A stretch of 46,946 nt of DNA, from NCBI GenBank assembly GCA_019187195.1, contig JABAQT010000033.1, positions 1 to 46,946 of the forward strand. The letters run 5' to 3'. The notes below the pieces were generated by a model. That model searched no databases. It saw only the letters and a program-made list of their open reading frames with translations, and was not told the origin of the DNA. Position numbers and translations under genes: made by a program. Source of the DNA: Bryobacteraceae bacterium (GTDB taxonomy: Bacteria; Acidobacteriota; Terriglobia; Bryobacterales; Bryobacteraceae). Shown here one piece after another: positions 8,177-15,935 of the stretch; the first letter of the stretch is position 1; the number at the start of each line of letters is the position of its first letter.

Positions 8177-9358
8177 TTAGCCAAAGAGGGCATTCTCCCG
8201 GTCGAGAGTTTTCCATGCCGCCGGCCATGTGTACTCCCTTTCATATAGGGCCCGCCCCGCCGCGCCAAGTTGCTCCCCGCTGCATGGCGATTCGAGCAGC
8301 CCGGAGATGGACGCGGATAGCTCCCCCGGCGTGTCCGCCCGCAGAAAATGCCGGCCGGCTACGGCCTCCAGTCCCTCGGCGCCGATCGTGGTGGACACCA
8401 CGGGAAGCCCTGCCGCCCATGCCTCGAGTATCTTAACGCGGGTGCCGCTGCCGCCAAGTACGGGAACAACGGCAACCCGTGACCTGGCGAGTTCCGAAAC
8501 GGCGTGCGCGACAGGTCCCGTGAGGAGTACGGTAGGATCATCCCTCACCGAACGAGGCAGGGCGCTTTCGTTCCTGCCAAGAATCCGCCACCGCAGTTGC
8601 GGATATTTCTTCCGGAGCGTGGGCCAGACACATCCGTGGAAAAACCGGACAGCCTCTTGATTGGGAGAGTATTCGAGGTTGCCCGAGAACACGAGGGTGT
8701 AGTCCTTCGCCGCTTGCGGAAGCGCGTGATGCGGAATGGCGTTCGGGTAGACGATGATCCGGGGATGGAAGGGAAATCGGGCGGCCTCGCGAGCCGAGGT
8801 CACCAGGATTCGATCAAAGAGGGGAGCCATGCGCCTCTCGAGGCTCGAACTGGAACGGGCGAAAGCATGGTGTCCAGCCGATGCCGGCCACGCGCAATTT
8901 GCCGCCGCTCGCAAGTGCCACTCCGATTCGATATTGTGCAGATCGAGGCACACCCTCGAGGCATGCCTCCGCACGAGCGGGGCATAGGGAGCGCACCAGA
9001 AATGCTCGAGGACGGCCGCATCGTAACGGCGGCCCTCGAGCCACCGGCCGAGCGGAGCCTGCTGCCCCGAGAACCGGTCGATCAGGGGAGGAACGCCGCG
9101 CAGCAGCCGGACAGTGTTTCTCGCCACCCGCGCCACGGGGTGCTTCGAGTGCGAAGGCAGGCGCAGTTTGCACACGTTGCGGATCAATCCCTTGGGAAGG
9201 GACTCCTCCGGGTCGCTGGCGCCCTCCACCGCGAACAGGACCACGTCGAGATTCGAGCGGCGCGCGAAATATTCGATCAGAGATGCGGTTCGCAGCGCGC
9301 CTCCGCCGTTTAGCGGATAAGGCGGCTCCGGCGAGACGAGAAGAACGCTCTCAGCCAT
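8177..9358 (-). CDS. Glycosyltransferase family 4
   Basis: A 393-residue GT-B type glycosyltransferase with an N-terminal ESVLLVSPEPPYPLNGGGALR loop (the glycine-rich start seen in GT4 enzymes), a middle VFSGNLEYSPNQEAVRFF segment and a C-terminal GSGTRVKILEAWAAGLPVV segment at the nucleotide-sugar site. The ATG at 9358 overlaps the upstream gene's stop by 8 bases and was chosen over an upstream start at 9382 that gives a longer overlap. It is the second gene of the operon. It differs enough from its two GT4 neighbours to suggest a different linkage rather than a recent duplication (judged by eye). Confidence 0.82.
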   Translation of the reverse strand: MAESVLLVSPEPPYPLNGGGALRTASLIEYFARRSNLDVVLFAVEGASDPEESLPKGLIRNVCKLRLPSHSKHPVARVARNTVRLLRGVPPLIDRFSGQQAPLGRWLEGRRYDAAVLEHFWCAPYAPLVRRHASRVCLDLHNIESEWHLRAAANCAWPASAGHHAFARSSSSLERRMAPLFDRILVTSAREAARFPFHPRIIVYPNAIPHHALPQAAKDYTLVFSGNLEYSPNQEAVRFFHGCVWPTLRKKYPQLRWRILGRNESALPRSVRDDPTVLLTGPVAHAVSELARSRVAVVPVLGGSGTRVKILEAWAAGLPVVSTTIGAEGLEAVAGRHFLRADTPGELSASISGLLESPCSGEQLGAAGRALYEREYTWPAAWKTLDRENALFG

Positions 9359-10334
9359 GGAACCGCCGCAGCGCCTTTTCATATACGGCGCGTGTCAACC
9401 CGGCCGTGCGCTCCCAGGAAAAGGCCTTGGCGCGCAGGATGGCCTGGCATTTGAGCCGCTCCCTCAAGGCCGCATCCGTCAGTACGGCTTCCATCGCCCG
9501 CACCCACTGGCGCGGGTCTCGGGCGTCACACTGCAGGCACGCCCCGCCGGCAACCTCCGAGATTGCCGCGTCGCGCGATGCGATCACGACCCCTCCGCAC
9601 TGCATCGCCTCCACCACCGGGAGTCCGAAACCTTCATAAAGCGAAGGGTACAACACGGCCGCCGCCTGCGAAAACAACAATGGCAGGTCCTGTTCCGGCA
9701 GTCCGCCGAGTTCCCGGAAGCCGGCGTCGTACCCCCGCCGGCGCAACTCCCGCCAGGCCTCGCGCGCCACTCCGGCGTTCTTACGCGCGTTGTCCGATCC
9801 CGCGAAGAGGAAATACGGCTTCTCCGGAGCCGGCAGGACAACAGGGCGAAAATGGTCCGCCGCGGCCAGGGGAATCGCAGCCACTTCCTCCGGCGGCACC
9901 CCGAAGCGATCGATAACCTCCCCCCTCACCGCCTCCGTGGGCGTGATGACCATGGTGGCGAGCCCCAAACGCAGCAGCCACGGCGTGCGGCGGCGCACGC
10001 GAGCCGAGCCTCCCAAGCGCCACGGAGAGAGATCGTGAACCGTGATTACCGCCGGATGCGAGGGCCAATACGGCACGGCGAAATCGGTTCCATGAAAGAC
10101 ATCCACCCGCTCGCGGGCTAGCAGACGCGGCAATCCGCAAGACCACCAGCGCTTTTCGCCGCCCCGCGCCCCTCGCGCCCCGCAACCCTCCGGATGCTGG
10201 TACGATTGATCCGACACCAGCAGGTATTCATCTTGCGGAAACAAGCGCGGAAGCGCCTTCGCCAGTTCGGCGGTGTAGCGGCGGATTCCTCCGCTTGTCT
10301 CCGTGAGCGGAGTGGCGTCGAGTGCCACCTTCAT
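9351..10334 (-). CDS. Glycosyltransferase family 4, first gene of the polysaccharide operon
   Basis: A 327-residue GT4 enzyme, somewhat short for the family (usually 350-400). It opens with MKVALDATPLTETSGGIRRY, and has VDVFHGTDFAVP, FAGSDNARKNAG and a C-terminal YEGFGLPVVEAMQCGGVVI donor site. Its 5' end (about 10141-10334) is the template for the two decayed tandem copies lying just upstream, so its promoter region has been repeatedly duplicated. The segment coding EGCGARGARGGEKRWW is low-complexity compared with the decayed copies, which lack part of it. It leads the six-gene minus-strand operon and is divergent from the RraA-like gene. Confidence 0.85.
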   Translation of the reverse strand: MKVALDATPLTETSGGIRRYTAELAKALPRLFPQDEYLLVSDQSYQHPEGCGARGARGGEKRWWSCGLPRLLARERVDVFHGTDFAVPYWPSHPAVITVHDLSPWRLGGSARVRRRTPWLLRLGLATMVITPTEAVRGEVIDRFGVPPEEVAAIPLAAADHFRPVVLPAPEKPYFLFAGSDNARKNAGVAREAWRELRRRGYDAGFRELGGLPEQDLPLLFSQAAAVLYPSLYEGFGLPVVEAMQCGGVVIASRDAAISEVAGGACLQCDARDPRQWVRAMEAVLTDAALRERLKCQAILRAKAFSWERTAGLTRAVYEKALRRFHG

Positions 10335-10549
10335 GCGTAGTCGAGTTTAGCAATCGCCATGGAAACTGTGGAATAACGGCGGCGAACTCTTTCGCCTGGC
10401 CCGCCAACCGTAAGACCACCCTCGCCTTCCGCCGCCCCGCAACCCTCCGGATGCTGGTACGATTGATCCGATACCGGCAGGTATTCATCTCGCGGAACCG
10501 AGCGCGGAAGCGTCTTTGCCACCGTGAGCGGAGTGGCGTCGAACGCCAC
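10331..10549 (-). pseudogene. Truncated 5' fragment of the GT4 gene (copy 1)
   Basis: The minus strand still has an open frame of 72 codons whose residues AFDATPLTVAKTLPRSVPRDEY and SDQSYQHPEGCG match the N-terminus of the intact glycosyltransferase. After ~48 codons it runs antisense into the copied RraA head. The ATG equivalent is out of frame because of one extra base, and everything from the acceptor domain onward is missing. Not expected to make an enzyme. Confidence 0.7.
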
Positions 10550-10582
10550 CCTTCATGCGTAGTCGAGTTTAGCAATCGCCAT
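10361..10582. repeat. Tandem copy 1 of the divergent GT4/RraA 5' region
   Basis: A unit of 222 bases. Reading the plus strand, it holds the first ~45 bases of the RraA-like gene (aactgtggaataacggcggc), then a copy of the glycosyltransferase 5' end on the minus strand, then the shared intergenic gcgtagtcgagtttagcaat. Key landmarks recur at fixed distance: gaccacc at 10141, 10414 and 10636, and the aaactgtgg junction at about 10363, 10585 and 10804. Compared with the native gene the copy lacks ~40 bases around the second and third codons of GIRRY, and an extra C after the ATG shifts the frame. The RraA start codon is changed to TCG. Confidence 0.85.
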
Positions 10583-10774
10583 GGAAACTGTGGAATAACG
10601 GCGGCGAACTCTTTCGCCTGGCCCGCCAACCGTAAGACCACCCTCGCCTTCCGCCGCCCCGCAACCCTCCGGATGCTGGTACGATTGATCCGATACCGGC
10701 AGGTATTCATCTCGCGGAACCGAGCGCGGAAGCGTCTTTGCCGTGGGCGGAGTGGCGTCGAATGCCACCTTCAT
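10553..10774 (-). pseudogene. Truncated 5' fragment of the GT4 gene (copy 2)
   Basis: A 73-codon frame starting with an intact ATG, MKVAFDATPPTAKTLPRS, and then the same QSYQHPEGCG segment as the intact gene. The tail ([16 protein letters not shown]) is read from the antisense strand of the copied RraA head. This copy still has its start codon and could in principle produce a short peptide, but it carries only the first beta strand of a GT-B fold, so a function is unlikely. Confidence 0.7.
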
Positions 10775-10802
10775 GCGTAGTCGAGTTTAGCAATCATGCC
10801 AT
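10583..10802. repeat. Tandem copy 2 of the divergent GT4/RraA 5' region
   Basis: A unit of about 220 bases, nearly identical to copy 1 over its first ~165 bases and differing mainly near ctttgccgtgggcgg. It ends at the functional RraA-like start (ATG 10796). The closeness of copies 1 and 2 to each other, against their clear divergence from the native glycosyltransferase start, suggests a second, more recent duplication of an already altered unit. Confidence 0.85.
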
Positions 10803-11494
10803 CGAAACTGTGGAATAACGACGGCGAACTCTTTCGCCTGGCCCGCCATGAACTGTTCGCCGCCGTGGTGGGCGACGTAATGGATCAGCTTGGATTGCGG
10901 AGGCAGTTTCTGCCGCCCCGCATCCAACCCCTGACGCGCGACATGACCGTCATCGGCCGCGCCATGCCCGTGGTGAGCGCCGATTTCAACGATACCGACG
11001 TGGCCGCCGCAACCAATCCGGTGACGAAACGGCCGTTCGGCCTCATGATGGACGCGCTCGACAGCCTGCGGCCGGACGAAATCTATTTCTGCACCGGAAG
11101 TTCGCCCGACTACGCCCTCTGGGGAGAGTTGATGTCGGCGCGAGCCATCCGTTGCGGAGCCGCGGGAGCCGTCCTCAACGGCTACACCCGCGACATGAAG
11201 GGGATCCTCGAACTCCGCTTCCCCGTCTTCTGCTTCGGCTCCTACGCCCAGGACCAGGGCGTGCGCGGCAAGGTCGTCGACTATCGCATCTCGGTGAAAG
11301 TGGGCCAGGCCGTTATTTCGCCGGGCGACATCCTGTTCGGCGATTGCGACGGCGTTTGCGTCATTCCCCGGCAGGCCGAGGAAGAGGTGTTCACCGCCGC
11401 TCTCGAGAAAGCCCGCGGGGAAAAGCACGTCCGCAAAGAGATCGAAGCCGGCATGCCCGCCAGGGAAGCATTCGAAAAATACGGGATACTCTGA
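10796..11494 (+). CDS. RraA-like family protein (HMG/CHA aldolase fold)
   Basis: A 232-residue protein of the RraA/dimethylmenaquinone methyltransferase-like family. Members include the RNase E regulator RraA and class II 4-hydroxy-4-methyl-2-oxoglutarate aldolases. Seen: GDVMDQLG near the N-terminus and the [20 protein letters not shown] followed by NGYTRD signature, with the Arg-Asp pair that binds the metal and pyruvate-like ligand. Longer than E. coli RraA (161 residues) and nearer the size of catabolic or uncharacterised members. An SDR gene follows with a one-base overlap (TGATG), so the pair may process a hydroxy-acid or keto-acid (inference). The start is the first ATG after the repeat block; the repeat copies have lost this codon. 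Confidence 0.85.
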   Translation: MPSKLWNNDGELFRLARHELFAAVVGDVMDQLGLRRQFLPPRIQPLTRDMTVIGRAMPVVSADFNDTDVAAATNPVTKRPFGLMMDALDSLRPDEIYFCTGSSPDYALWGELMSARAIRCGAAGAVLNGYTRDMKGILELRFPVFCFGSYAQDQGVRGKVVDYRISVKVGQAVISPGDILFGDCDGVCVIPRQAEEEVFTAALEKARGEKHVRKEIEAGMPAREAFEKYGIL

Positions 11495-12261
11495 TGAAGC
11501 TTGACGGGAAAACCGCTATCGTGACCGGAGCGGGCTCGGGCCTCGGAGCCGCCACCGCCCGGATGATCGCCGCCGCGAAGGCCAATGTCATGGTGCTCGA
11601 CATCAATGAAGCCGCCGCCCGGAGCGTGGCGGAAGAACTCGGCGAGCGCGCCATGCCGGCGGCGGCCGACGTCAGCGACCCCGCTCAGATGAGCGCGGCC
11701 GTCGATGCTGCCAGATCGAAGTTCGGAGCCATCCACATCCTGGTGAACTGCGCCGGCATCGGCGACCCGGCGCGCGTGCTCGGCAAAGAGGGCCCCCTCG
11801 CGCTCGAGCGCTTCGCGCGCGTGGTCCGGGTAAATCTCATCGGCACGTTCAACGCTATCCGTCTGGCGGCCGAGGCCATGAACCGGAACACCCCCGACGA
11901 AAACGGGGAACGCGGTGTCATCGTCAACACGGCGTCCGTGGCGGCATTCGAAGGTCAGATCGGCCAGGCGTCTTACTCGGCTTCCAAGGGTGGAGTAGTC
12001 GGCATGACGCTGCCCATCGCGCGCGACCTCGCGCGCCACGGAATCCGTGTCATGACCATCGCGCCCGGCATCTTCGAAACTCCCATGCTCGGCGCGCTCA
12101 GCGAGGAGGTTCGCGCTTCTCTCGGCGCCCAGGTTCCCTTTCCGCCGCGCCTTGGCCGTCCCGATGAGTATGCCCGCCTCGCGCTCGAAATCATCGGCAA
12201 TACGATGCTCAATGGCGAAGTGATCCGGCTCGATGGTGCGTTGCGCATGGCGCCCAAATAG
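11494..12261 (+). CDS. Short-chain dehydrogenase/reductase (HSD10-like)
   Basis: A 255-residue classical SDR. Residues [16 protein letters not shown] hold the TGxxxGxG cofactor motif, MVLDIN has an Asp at the end of the second strand (favouring NAD over NADP), NCAG stands for NNAG, and the catalytic Ser-Tyr-Lys is present as NTASVAAF and YSASKGG. The C-terminal [10 protein letters not shown] and [13 protein letters not shown] resemble type II 3-hydroxyacyl-CoA dehydrogenase (HSD17B10-like). The ATG at 11494 shares one base with the RraA-like stop; longer in-frame starts run antisense-like Arg-rich sequence and were rejected. The exact substrate is unknown. Confidence 0.88.
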   Translation: MKLDGKTAIVTGAGSGLGAATARMIAAAKANVMVLDINEAAARSVAEELGERAMPAAADVSDPAQMSAAVDAARSKFGAIHILVNCAGIGDPARVLGKEGPLALERFARVVRVNLIGTFNAIRLAAEAMNRNTPDENGERGVIVNTASVAAFEGQIGQASYSASKGGVVGMTLPIARDLARHGIRVMTIAPGIFETPMLGALSEEVRASLGAQVPFPPRLGRPDEYARLALEIIGNTMLNGEVIRLDGALRMAPK

Positions 12262-12292
12262 GAAAAGGGGCGAATCGCAACAGACTCGCCCC
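12262..12292 (-). terminator. Intrinsic terminator for the hsp20 transcript
   Basis: On the minus strand, a perfect 7-bp stem GGGGCGA/TCGCCCC (12286-12292 with 12267-12273, loop of 12) is followed by TTTTCC. It lies about 70 bases past the hsp20 stop. On the plus strand no T run follows, so it should act mainly on the minus strand. Confidence 0.5.
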
Positions 12293-12361
12293 CCAAATAT
12301 CCGGAGGATCATGCTCCCGCCCGGATCACTCTATCCATCGCGCACTGCGCCGGCTTTCGAG

Positions 12362-12805
12362 TCAGTTCTTGACGTCTACTTTCACCGTCCGCGGCTTGGC
12401 GATCTCTTTCTTCGGCAGAGTCACCGTCAGCACGCCGTTCTTGTATTCGGCCTGCACCTTCTCCGGATCGACCGTATCGGGCACCGTGAAGTATCTCGCA
12501 AAGGAGCCATAACTGCGCTCGATGCGGTGGTAGCCCTTCTCCTTGGTCTCGGACTCGAACTTACGCTGACCCTTGAGTGACAGAGTGCCGTTTTCCAACT
12601 CCACCTGGATGTCCTTCATCTCCATGTCGGGCACGTCGGCTTTGACGATCAACTCGTTTTCCGTCTCGAGGATGTCAACGGGCGGAGTCCAGGGACGTCC
12701 GGCGGTGGTGCTATCGAGCCATTTGGAGACGGAGTCCTGGAAGAGCCGGGATTCCGGGCTGAAAGCAGCTTCGAGAGCGGCGAAGGGGTTATAACGAGTG
12801 AGCAT
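12362..12805 (-). CDS. Small heat-shock protein, Hsp20/alpha-crystallin family
   Basis: A 147-residue ATP-independent holdase chaperone that binds unfolding proteins. The alpha-crystallin domain spans about residues 40-135: PPVDILETENELIVKADVP at its start, GSFARYFTVPDTV in the middle, and YKNGVLTVTLPK holding the conserved A/N-G-V-L strand. The C-terminus has an I-A-K-P tail similar to the I-x-I/V motif region. The ATG at 12805 was chosen because AGGAGG (12816-12821, minus) sits about 10 bases upstream; longer starts would run through the promoter. Single gene, flanked by a promoter and an intrinsic terminator. Confidence 0.93.
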   Translation of the reverse strand: MLTRYNPFAALEAAFSPESRLFQDSVSKWLDSTTAGRPWTPPVDILETENELIVKADVPDMEMKDIQVELENGTLSLKGQRKFESETKEKGYHRIERSYGSFARYFTVPDTVDPEKVQAEYKNGVLTVTLPKKEIAKPRTVKVDVKN

Positions 12806-12844
12806 TTTGATTGGGCCTCCTGTAAAAATCATTTCCACAACCAA

Positions 12845-12873
12845 AGTATAAAATCTTAGCGTATACATGTCAA
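12845..12873 (-). promoter_or_regulatory. Sigma70-type promoter of hsp20
   Basis: Minus strand: TTGACA (12868-12873), a 17-base spacer and TATACT (12845-12850), the best promoter match in the window. The predicted transcript starts near 12838, giving a ~33-base leader with AGGAGG. No CIRCE-type inverted repeat was seen. Confidence 0.75.
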
Positions 12874-12936
12874 GTAGTCTGCAAAAAAATATTGAGATCG
12901 GCGCCCCCTTACCCCCGCTACAATCATCCTGTCCCT

Positions 12937-14580
12937 ATGTCCCCCTACGATTCCAAACCCTGGCTCTCCCTCTACCGCGTCCCCCATTCCCTCCCCATCC
13001 CTTCCTCAACCATCCTCGACGCCTTCGAATCAAACGCCCTATACCGCCCACAAACCATTGCTATCCAATACTTTGATCGCGCAATTTCCTATTCCGAACT
13101 CGATCGCCTCGCCTCTTCCTTCGCCTCTCTGCTCGCCTCCCGCGGCGTCTCCCAGGGCGACCGCGTGGCCCTCTCCCTCCAGAACAACCCGCAGTTCGCC
13201 ATCGCCCAGTACGGCGCATGGAAGCGCGGGGCGGCCATTGTCCCGCTCAGTCCTATGTATAAGCGTGAGGAAATCGCTTACCAGCTCGCCGACTCGGGGG
13301 CGAAGGTCTGGGTCGGCCTCGACTCCCTGTTCGAAGAAGCCCGGCCAGCCCTCGAGGAGACAGGAGTGCGCCATATCTTCACAACAAATGAGCAGGATTT
13401 CGCTCCGCACGCGGCCATCCCCGGCTCGCAGCCAAAAATCGCGCTCCCGGAAACAATGGACCTGCTCACCGCCCTCGGAACCGCCTCCCCGGACCCTGCT
13501 CACCGATTACGAGTCGAACCCAGCAGCCTGGCCCACATCGTTTACACGTCCGGCACGACAGGGAAGCCCAAGGGAGCGATGGGCCTGCACCGCCACATCG
13601 CCTTCAATGCCAATGTCTTCCGCACATGGATGGAGTTGACCCCGGAAGACGCCGTCCTCGGCATGGCGCCGCTGTTCCACATCACCGGCCTGGTGGCGCA
13701 CCTGGCCGTCGCCGCCCTCGCCGGCATGCCCCTCATCCTGTTCCACCGCTTCACCGCGTCCGAAGCCATCCGCGTGGCCCGCCGGTTCAAAGCGACGTTT
13801 TCAGTGGCTTCGATCACCGCCTACATCGCCCTGATGCAGGACCCCGCTCTCGCCGAAGGCCCGTTCCTCAAGAAATGCTTCACCGGCGGAGCGGCGGTGG
13901 CGCCATCCATCACGGAACAGTTCGGGGCGCGCTGCGGCAGCTACATCCACAACACCTACGGCCTCACGGAAGTCAACTCGCCGTCCCATTCGGTGCCTTA
14001 CGGCGCGCGCGCGCCGGTGCATGCCGAAAGCGGCGCTCTCTCGATCGGCGTCCCCATCCCGAACTGTGAAGCGCGCATCGTGCGCCTCGACGACCCCCGC
14101 CACATCGTCCCCCCGGGTGAACCGGGCGAACTGCTGCTCAAGGGACCGTTTGTGTTCGAGGGTTACTGGAACAAGCCCGAGGCCACGGCCGCCGCCTTCC
14201 ATGACGGGTGGTTCCTCACGGGCGATGTCGCCATCATGGACCCCGAGGGCTGGTTCTATATCGTGGATCGCAAGAAGGACATGATCAACGCCTCGGGCTA
14301 TAAGGTGTGGCCGCGCGAAGTCGAGGACGTGCTCTACCGCCACCCCGCCGTGCGCGAGGCGGCGGTCGTCGGCATCCCCGACGCCTACCGCGGCGAGACG
14401 GTAAAGGCGTTCGTGGCTCTCCGCTCCGAGGCTGCGGCGGAGGAACTGATCGCCTTCTGCCGTGAACGGCTGGCGGCCTATAAAGTGCCGCGCCAGGTCG
14501 AATTCCTCGAGGAGATCCCCAAGACGCCCAGCGGCAAATTCCTCCGCCGCCGGCTTCGCGCCTGTGCTACCAAGGAGTAG
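12937..14580 (+). CDS. Class I adenylate-forming enzyme (acyl-CoA ligase-like)
   Basis: A 547-residue ANL-superfamily enzyme that activates a carboxylic acid as an acyl-adenylate and passes it to CoA. Motifs: the P-loop-like YTSGTTGKPKGAM (A3), NTYGLTE (A5), GWFLTGDVAIMD (A7), DRKKDMINASGYKVWPREVE (A8) and the C-terminal TPSGKFLRR with the catalytic Lys (A10). Length fits medium/long-chain acyl-CoA synthetases. The ATG at 12937 was preferred to a TTG at 12892 because GCTACAAT sits 12 bases upstream as a -10-like box. Its TAG is followed immediately by the ThiS-like ATG. The substrate is not readable; it could also be a relative that loads a carrier protein. Confidence 0.87.
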   Translation: MSPYDSKPWLSLYRVPHSLPIPSSTILDAFESNALYRPQTIAIQYFDRAISYSELDRLASSFASLLASRGVSQGDRVALSLQNNPQFAIAQYGAWKRGAAIVPLSPMYKREEIAYQLADSGAKVWVGLDSLFEEARPALEETGVRHIFTTNEQDFAPHAAIPGSQPKIALPETMDLLTALGTASPDPAHRLRVEPSSLAHIVYTSGTTGKPKGAMGLHRHIAFNANVFRTWMELTPEDAVLGMAPLFHITGLVAHLAVAALAGMPLILFHRFTASEAIRVARRFKATFSVASITAYIALMQDPALAEGPFLKKCFTGGAAVAPSITEQFGARCGSYIHNTYGLTEVNSPSHSVPYGARAPVHAESGALSIGVPIPNCEARIVRLDDPRHIVPPGEPGELLLKGPFVFEGYWNKPEATAAAFHDGWFLTGDVAIMDPEGWFYIVDRKKDMINASGYKVWPREVEDVLYRHPAVREAAVVGIPDAYRGETVKAFVALRSEAAAEELIAFCRERLAAYKVPRQVEFLEEIPKTPSGKFLRRRLRACATKE

Positions 14581-14787
14581 ATGGAAATTGTTGTGAACGG
14601 CAGGCCCCAGGCCGTGCCGGATGAATCTACGCTCCTTGACGTGCTGCGCTCGCTCTCGATCGACCCCTCTCGCGTCGCCATCGAGTTGAACGAAGAGATC
14701 GTAAGGAAAGCGGATTGGGAAAACACGCGCCTCACTTCCGGGGCGCGGCTCGAAATCGTGCATTTCGTCGGGGGAGGGCTGCGCTGA
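14581..14787 (+). CDS. thiS: ThiS/MoaD-like sulfur carrier protein
   Basis: A 68-residue beta-grasp protein (MEIVVNGRPQAV, LLDVLRSLSID, VAIELNEEIV) of ThiS type. In thiamine synthesis the C-terminal Gly-Gly is adenylated and converted to thiocarboxylate to deliver sulfur. Here the chain ends VGGGLR, two residues beyond the glycines, instead of at Gly. That would block direct activation unless trimmed or unless the protein is not a conventional carrier. No thiG, thiF or moeB lies in the window. The start directly follows the ligase stop, and the stop shares one base with the oxidoreductase start, so all three genes are translationally linked. Confidence 0.8.
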   Translation: MEIVVNGRPQAVPDESTLLDVLRSLSIDPSRVAIELNEEIVRKADWENTRLTSGARLEIVHFVGGGLR

Positions 14788-15935
14788 TGGCGCCGCTGCG
14801 CATCGGAATCGCCGGCGCCGGATTCGCCGGCAGGTTTCACCACCGCAATCTGCGCGGCCTCGCCGCGGTCACGGCGGGCATCACCTCCGCCCGGCCGGAA
14901 AGCCGCAACGCCTTTGCCGCGCAATACAACGTCCCGGCTTTCGAGTCGGTCGAGGCGATGCTGCCGCACATCGACGTGCTCGATATCTGCACGCCGCCCT
15001 CGTCACACCTCGCCTACATCCGCGCCGCGGCCCGGGCAGGCAGGCATGTGATTGTCGAGAAGCCGTTCACGGGCTTCTTCGGCTCGCCGGAGAAGCACTC
15101 GAAGGAGGAGATGCTGGCCGCGGTAACCGCGGATCTGCGCTCCGTGCGCGATCTCATCGCATCCTCCGGAATCCTGTTCGGTTACGCCGAAAACTGGATC
15201 TACGCTCCGTCCATCCAGCGCGAACGCGAGATCCTCGAGTCGTCGAAAGGGCAGATTCTGCGGATGACGGCCGAGGAATCGCACAGCGGGTCGCACTCGC
15301 CCGTCTACGGCATCTGGAGTGAGCAGGGCGGCGGATCGATGATCGGCAAAGGCTGCCATCCTCTCGGCGGCGTGCTCTATCTCAAGCGGAAGGAAGGGCT
15401 GGCGCGCGCCGGACGCCCCATCCGCCCCATGGCTATTTCCGCGCGAACCCACTCCATCACGAAGCTCCCCTCGTTCGAGGATCGCGGCTACCTGCGCGCC
15501 GATTATAAGGACACCGAGGACTACGCGCTGCTGCACGTCACCTTTGAGGACGGCATGGTGGCCGATGTCATTACGTCGGAGTTGGCGCTGGGCGGCATCT
15601 ACGACTACGTCGATGTGTTCGCCAATAACCACCGCGCGCGCTGCCATCTGAACCCCGTTCATGTCGTGGACCTGTACAGCCCGAACCGCAAGGAGATGGA
15701 AGGACTCGACCTGGTGGAAAAAATCAGCTCGAATGAAGGCTGGATTCCAGCCTACCCCGAATTCGGATGGAGCTCCGGCCAGTTGCATGAGATGCGCGAT
15801 TTCGTGGAATCGTTCGCCGCCGGGCGTCACGCCGAATGCGACCTCGATCTGGCGATCGATATCACTCTGACAATATACGCCGGTTATGTTTCGGCGGACC
15901 GCAAAGGCGCGGAAACCGGAATCCCGCGGCTATAG
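14787..15935 (+). CDS. Gfo/Idh/MocA family NAD(P)-dependent oxidoreductase
   Basis: A 382-residue dehydrogenase with the N-terminal Rossmann motif IGIAGAGFAGRFH, a DICTPPSSH turn and VIVEKPFTG holding the conserved EKP. The rest (ESHSGSHSPVYGIW, GGSMIGKGCHPLGG, with the conserved Lys/His region) forms the C-terminal alpha/beta domain. The family oxidises or reduces sugars, inositols and related cyclic alcohols. It begins with a one-base overlap after the ThiS-like gene. Its last bases overlap the convergent DUF1569 gene by 6 (the stops share CTATAG). The substrate is unknown. Confidence 0.87.
   Translation: MAPLRIGIAGAGFAGRFHHRNLRGLAAVTAGITSARPESRNAFAAQYNVPAFESVEAMLPHIDVLDICTPPSSHLAYIRAAARAGRHVIVEKPFTGFFGSPEKHSKEEMLAAVTADLRSVRDLIASSGILFGYAENWIYAPSIQREREILESSKGQILRMTAEESHSGSHSPVYGIWSEQGGGSMIGKGCHPLGGVLYLKRKEGLARAGRPIRPMAISARTHSITKLPSFEDRGYLRADYKDTEDYALLHVTFEDGMVADVITSELALGGIYDYVDVFANNHRARCHLNPVHVVDLYSPNRKEMEGLDLVEKISSNEGWIPAYPEFGWSSGQLHEMRDFVESFAAGRHAECDLDLAIDITLTIYAGYVSADRKGAETGIPRL

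Noticed and set aside
10322..10780. 152-codon plus-strand frame with an internal repeat
   Set aside because: The repeat in the protein is only the DNA tandem duplication; no domain and no plausible gene.
10361..10802. CRISPR-like array
   Set aside because: Units are ~220 bases, adjacent without spacers, and are copies of neighbouring gene starts.
11152..11493. N-terminal extension of the SDR gene
   Set aside because: It would overlap the RraA-like gene over 340 bases with an Arg-rich out-of-frame reading; the SDR Rossmann start fits ATG 11494.
12267..12292. Terminator for the SDR gene on the plus strand
   Set aside because: The hairpin lacks a T run on the plus strand; the TTTT lies on the minus side, so it was assigned to hsp20.
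15930..15935. Overlapping stop codons (CTATAG) as a regulatory site
   Set aside because: Simple convergent overlap of two genes in a compact genome.
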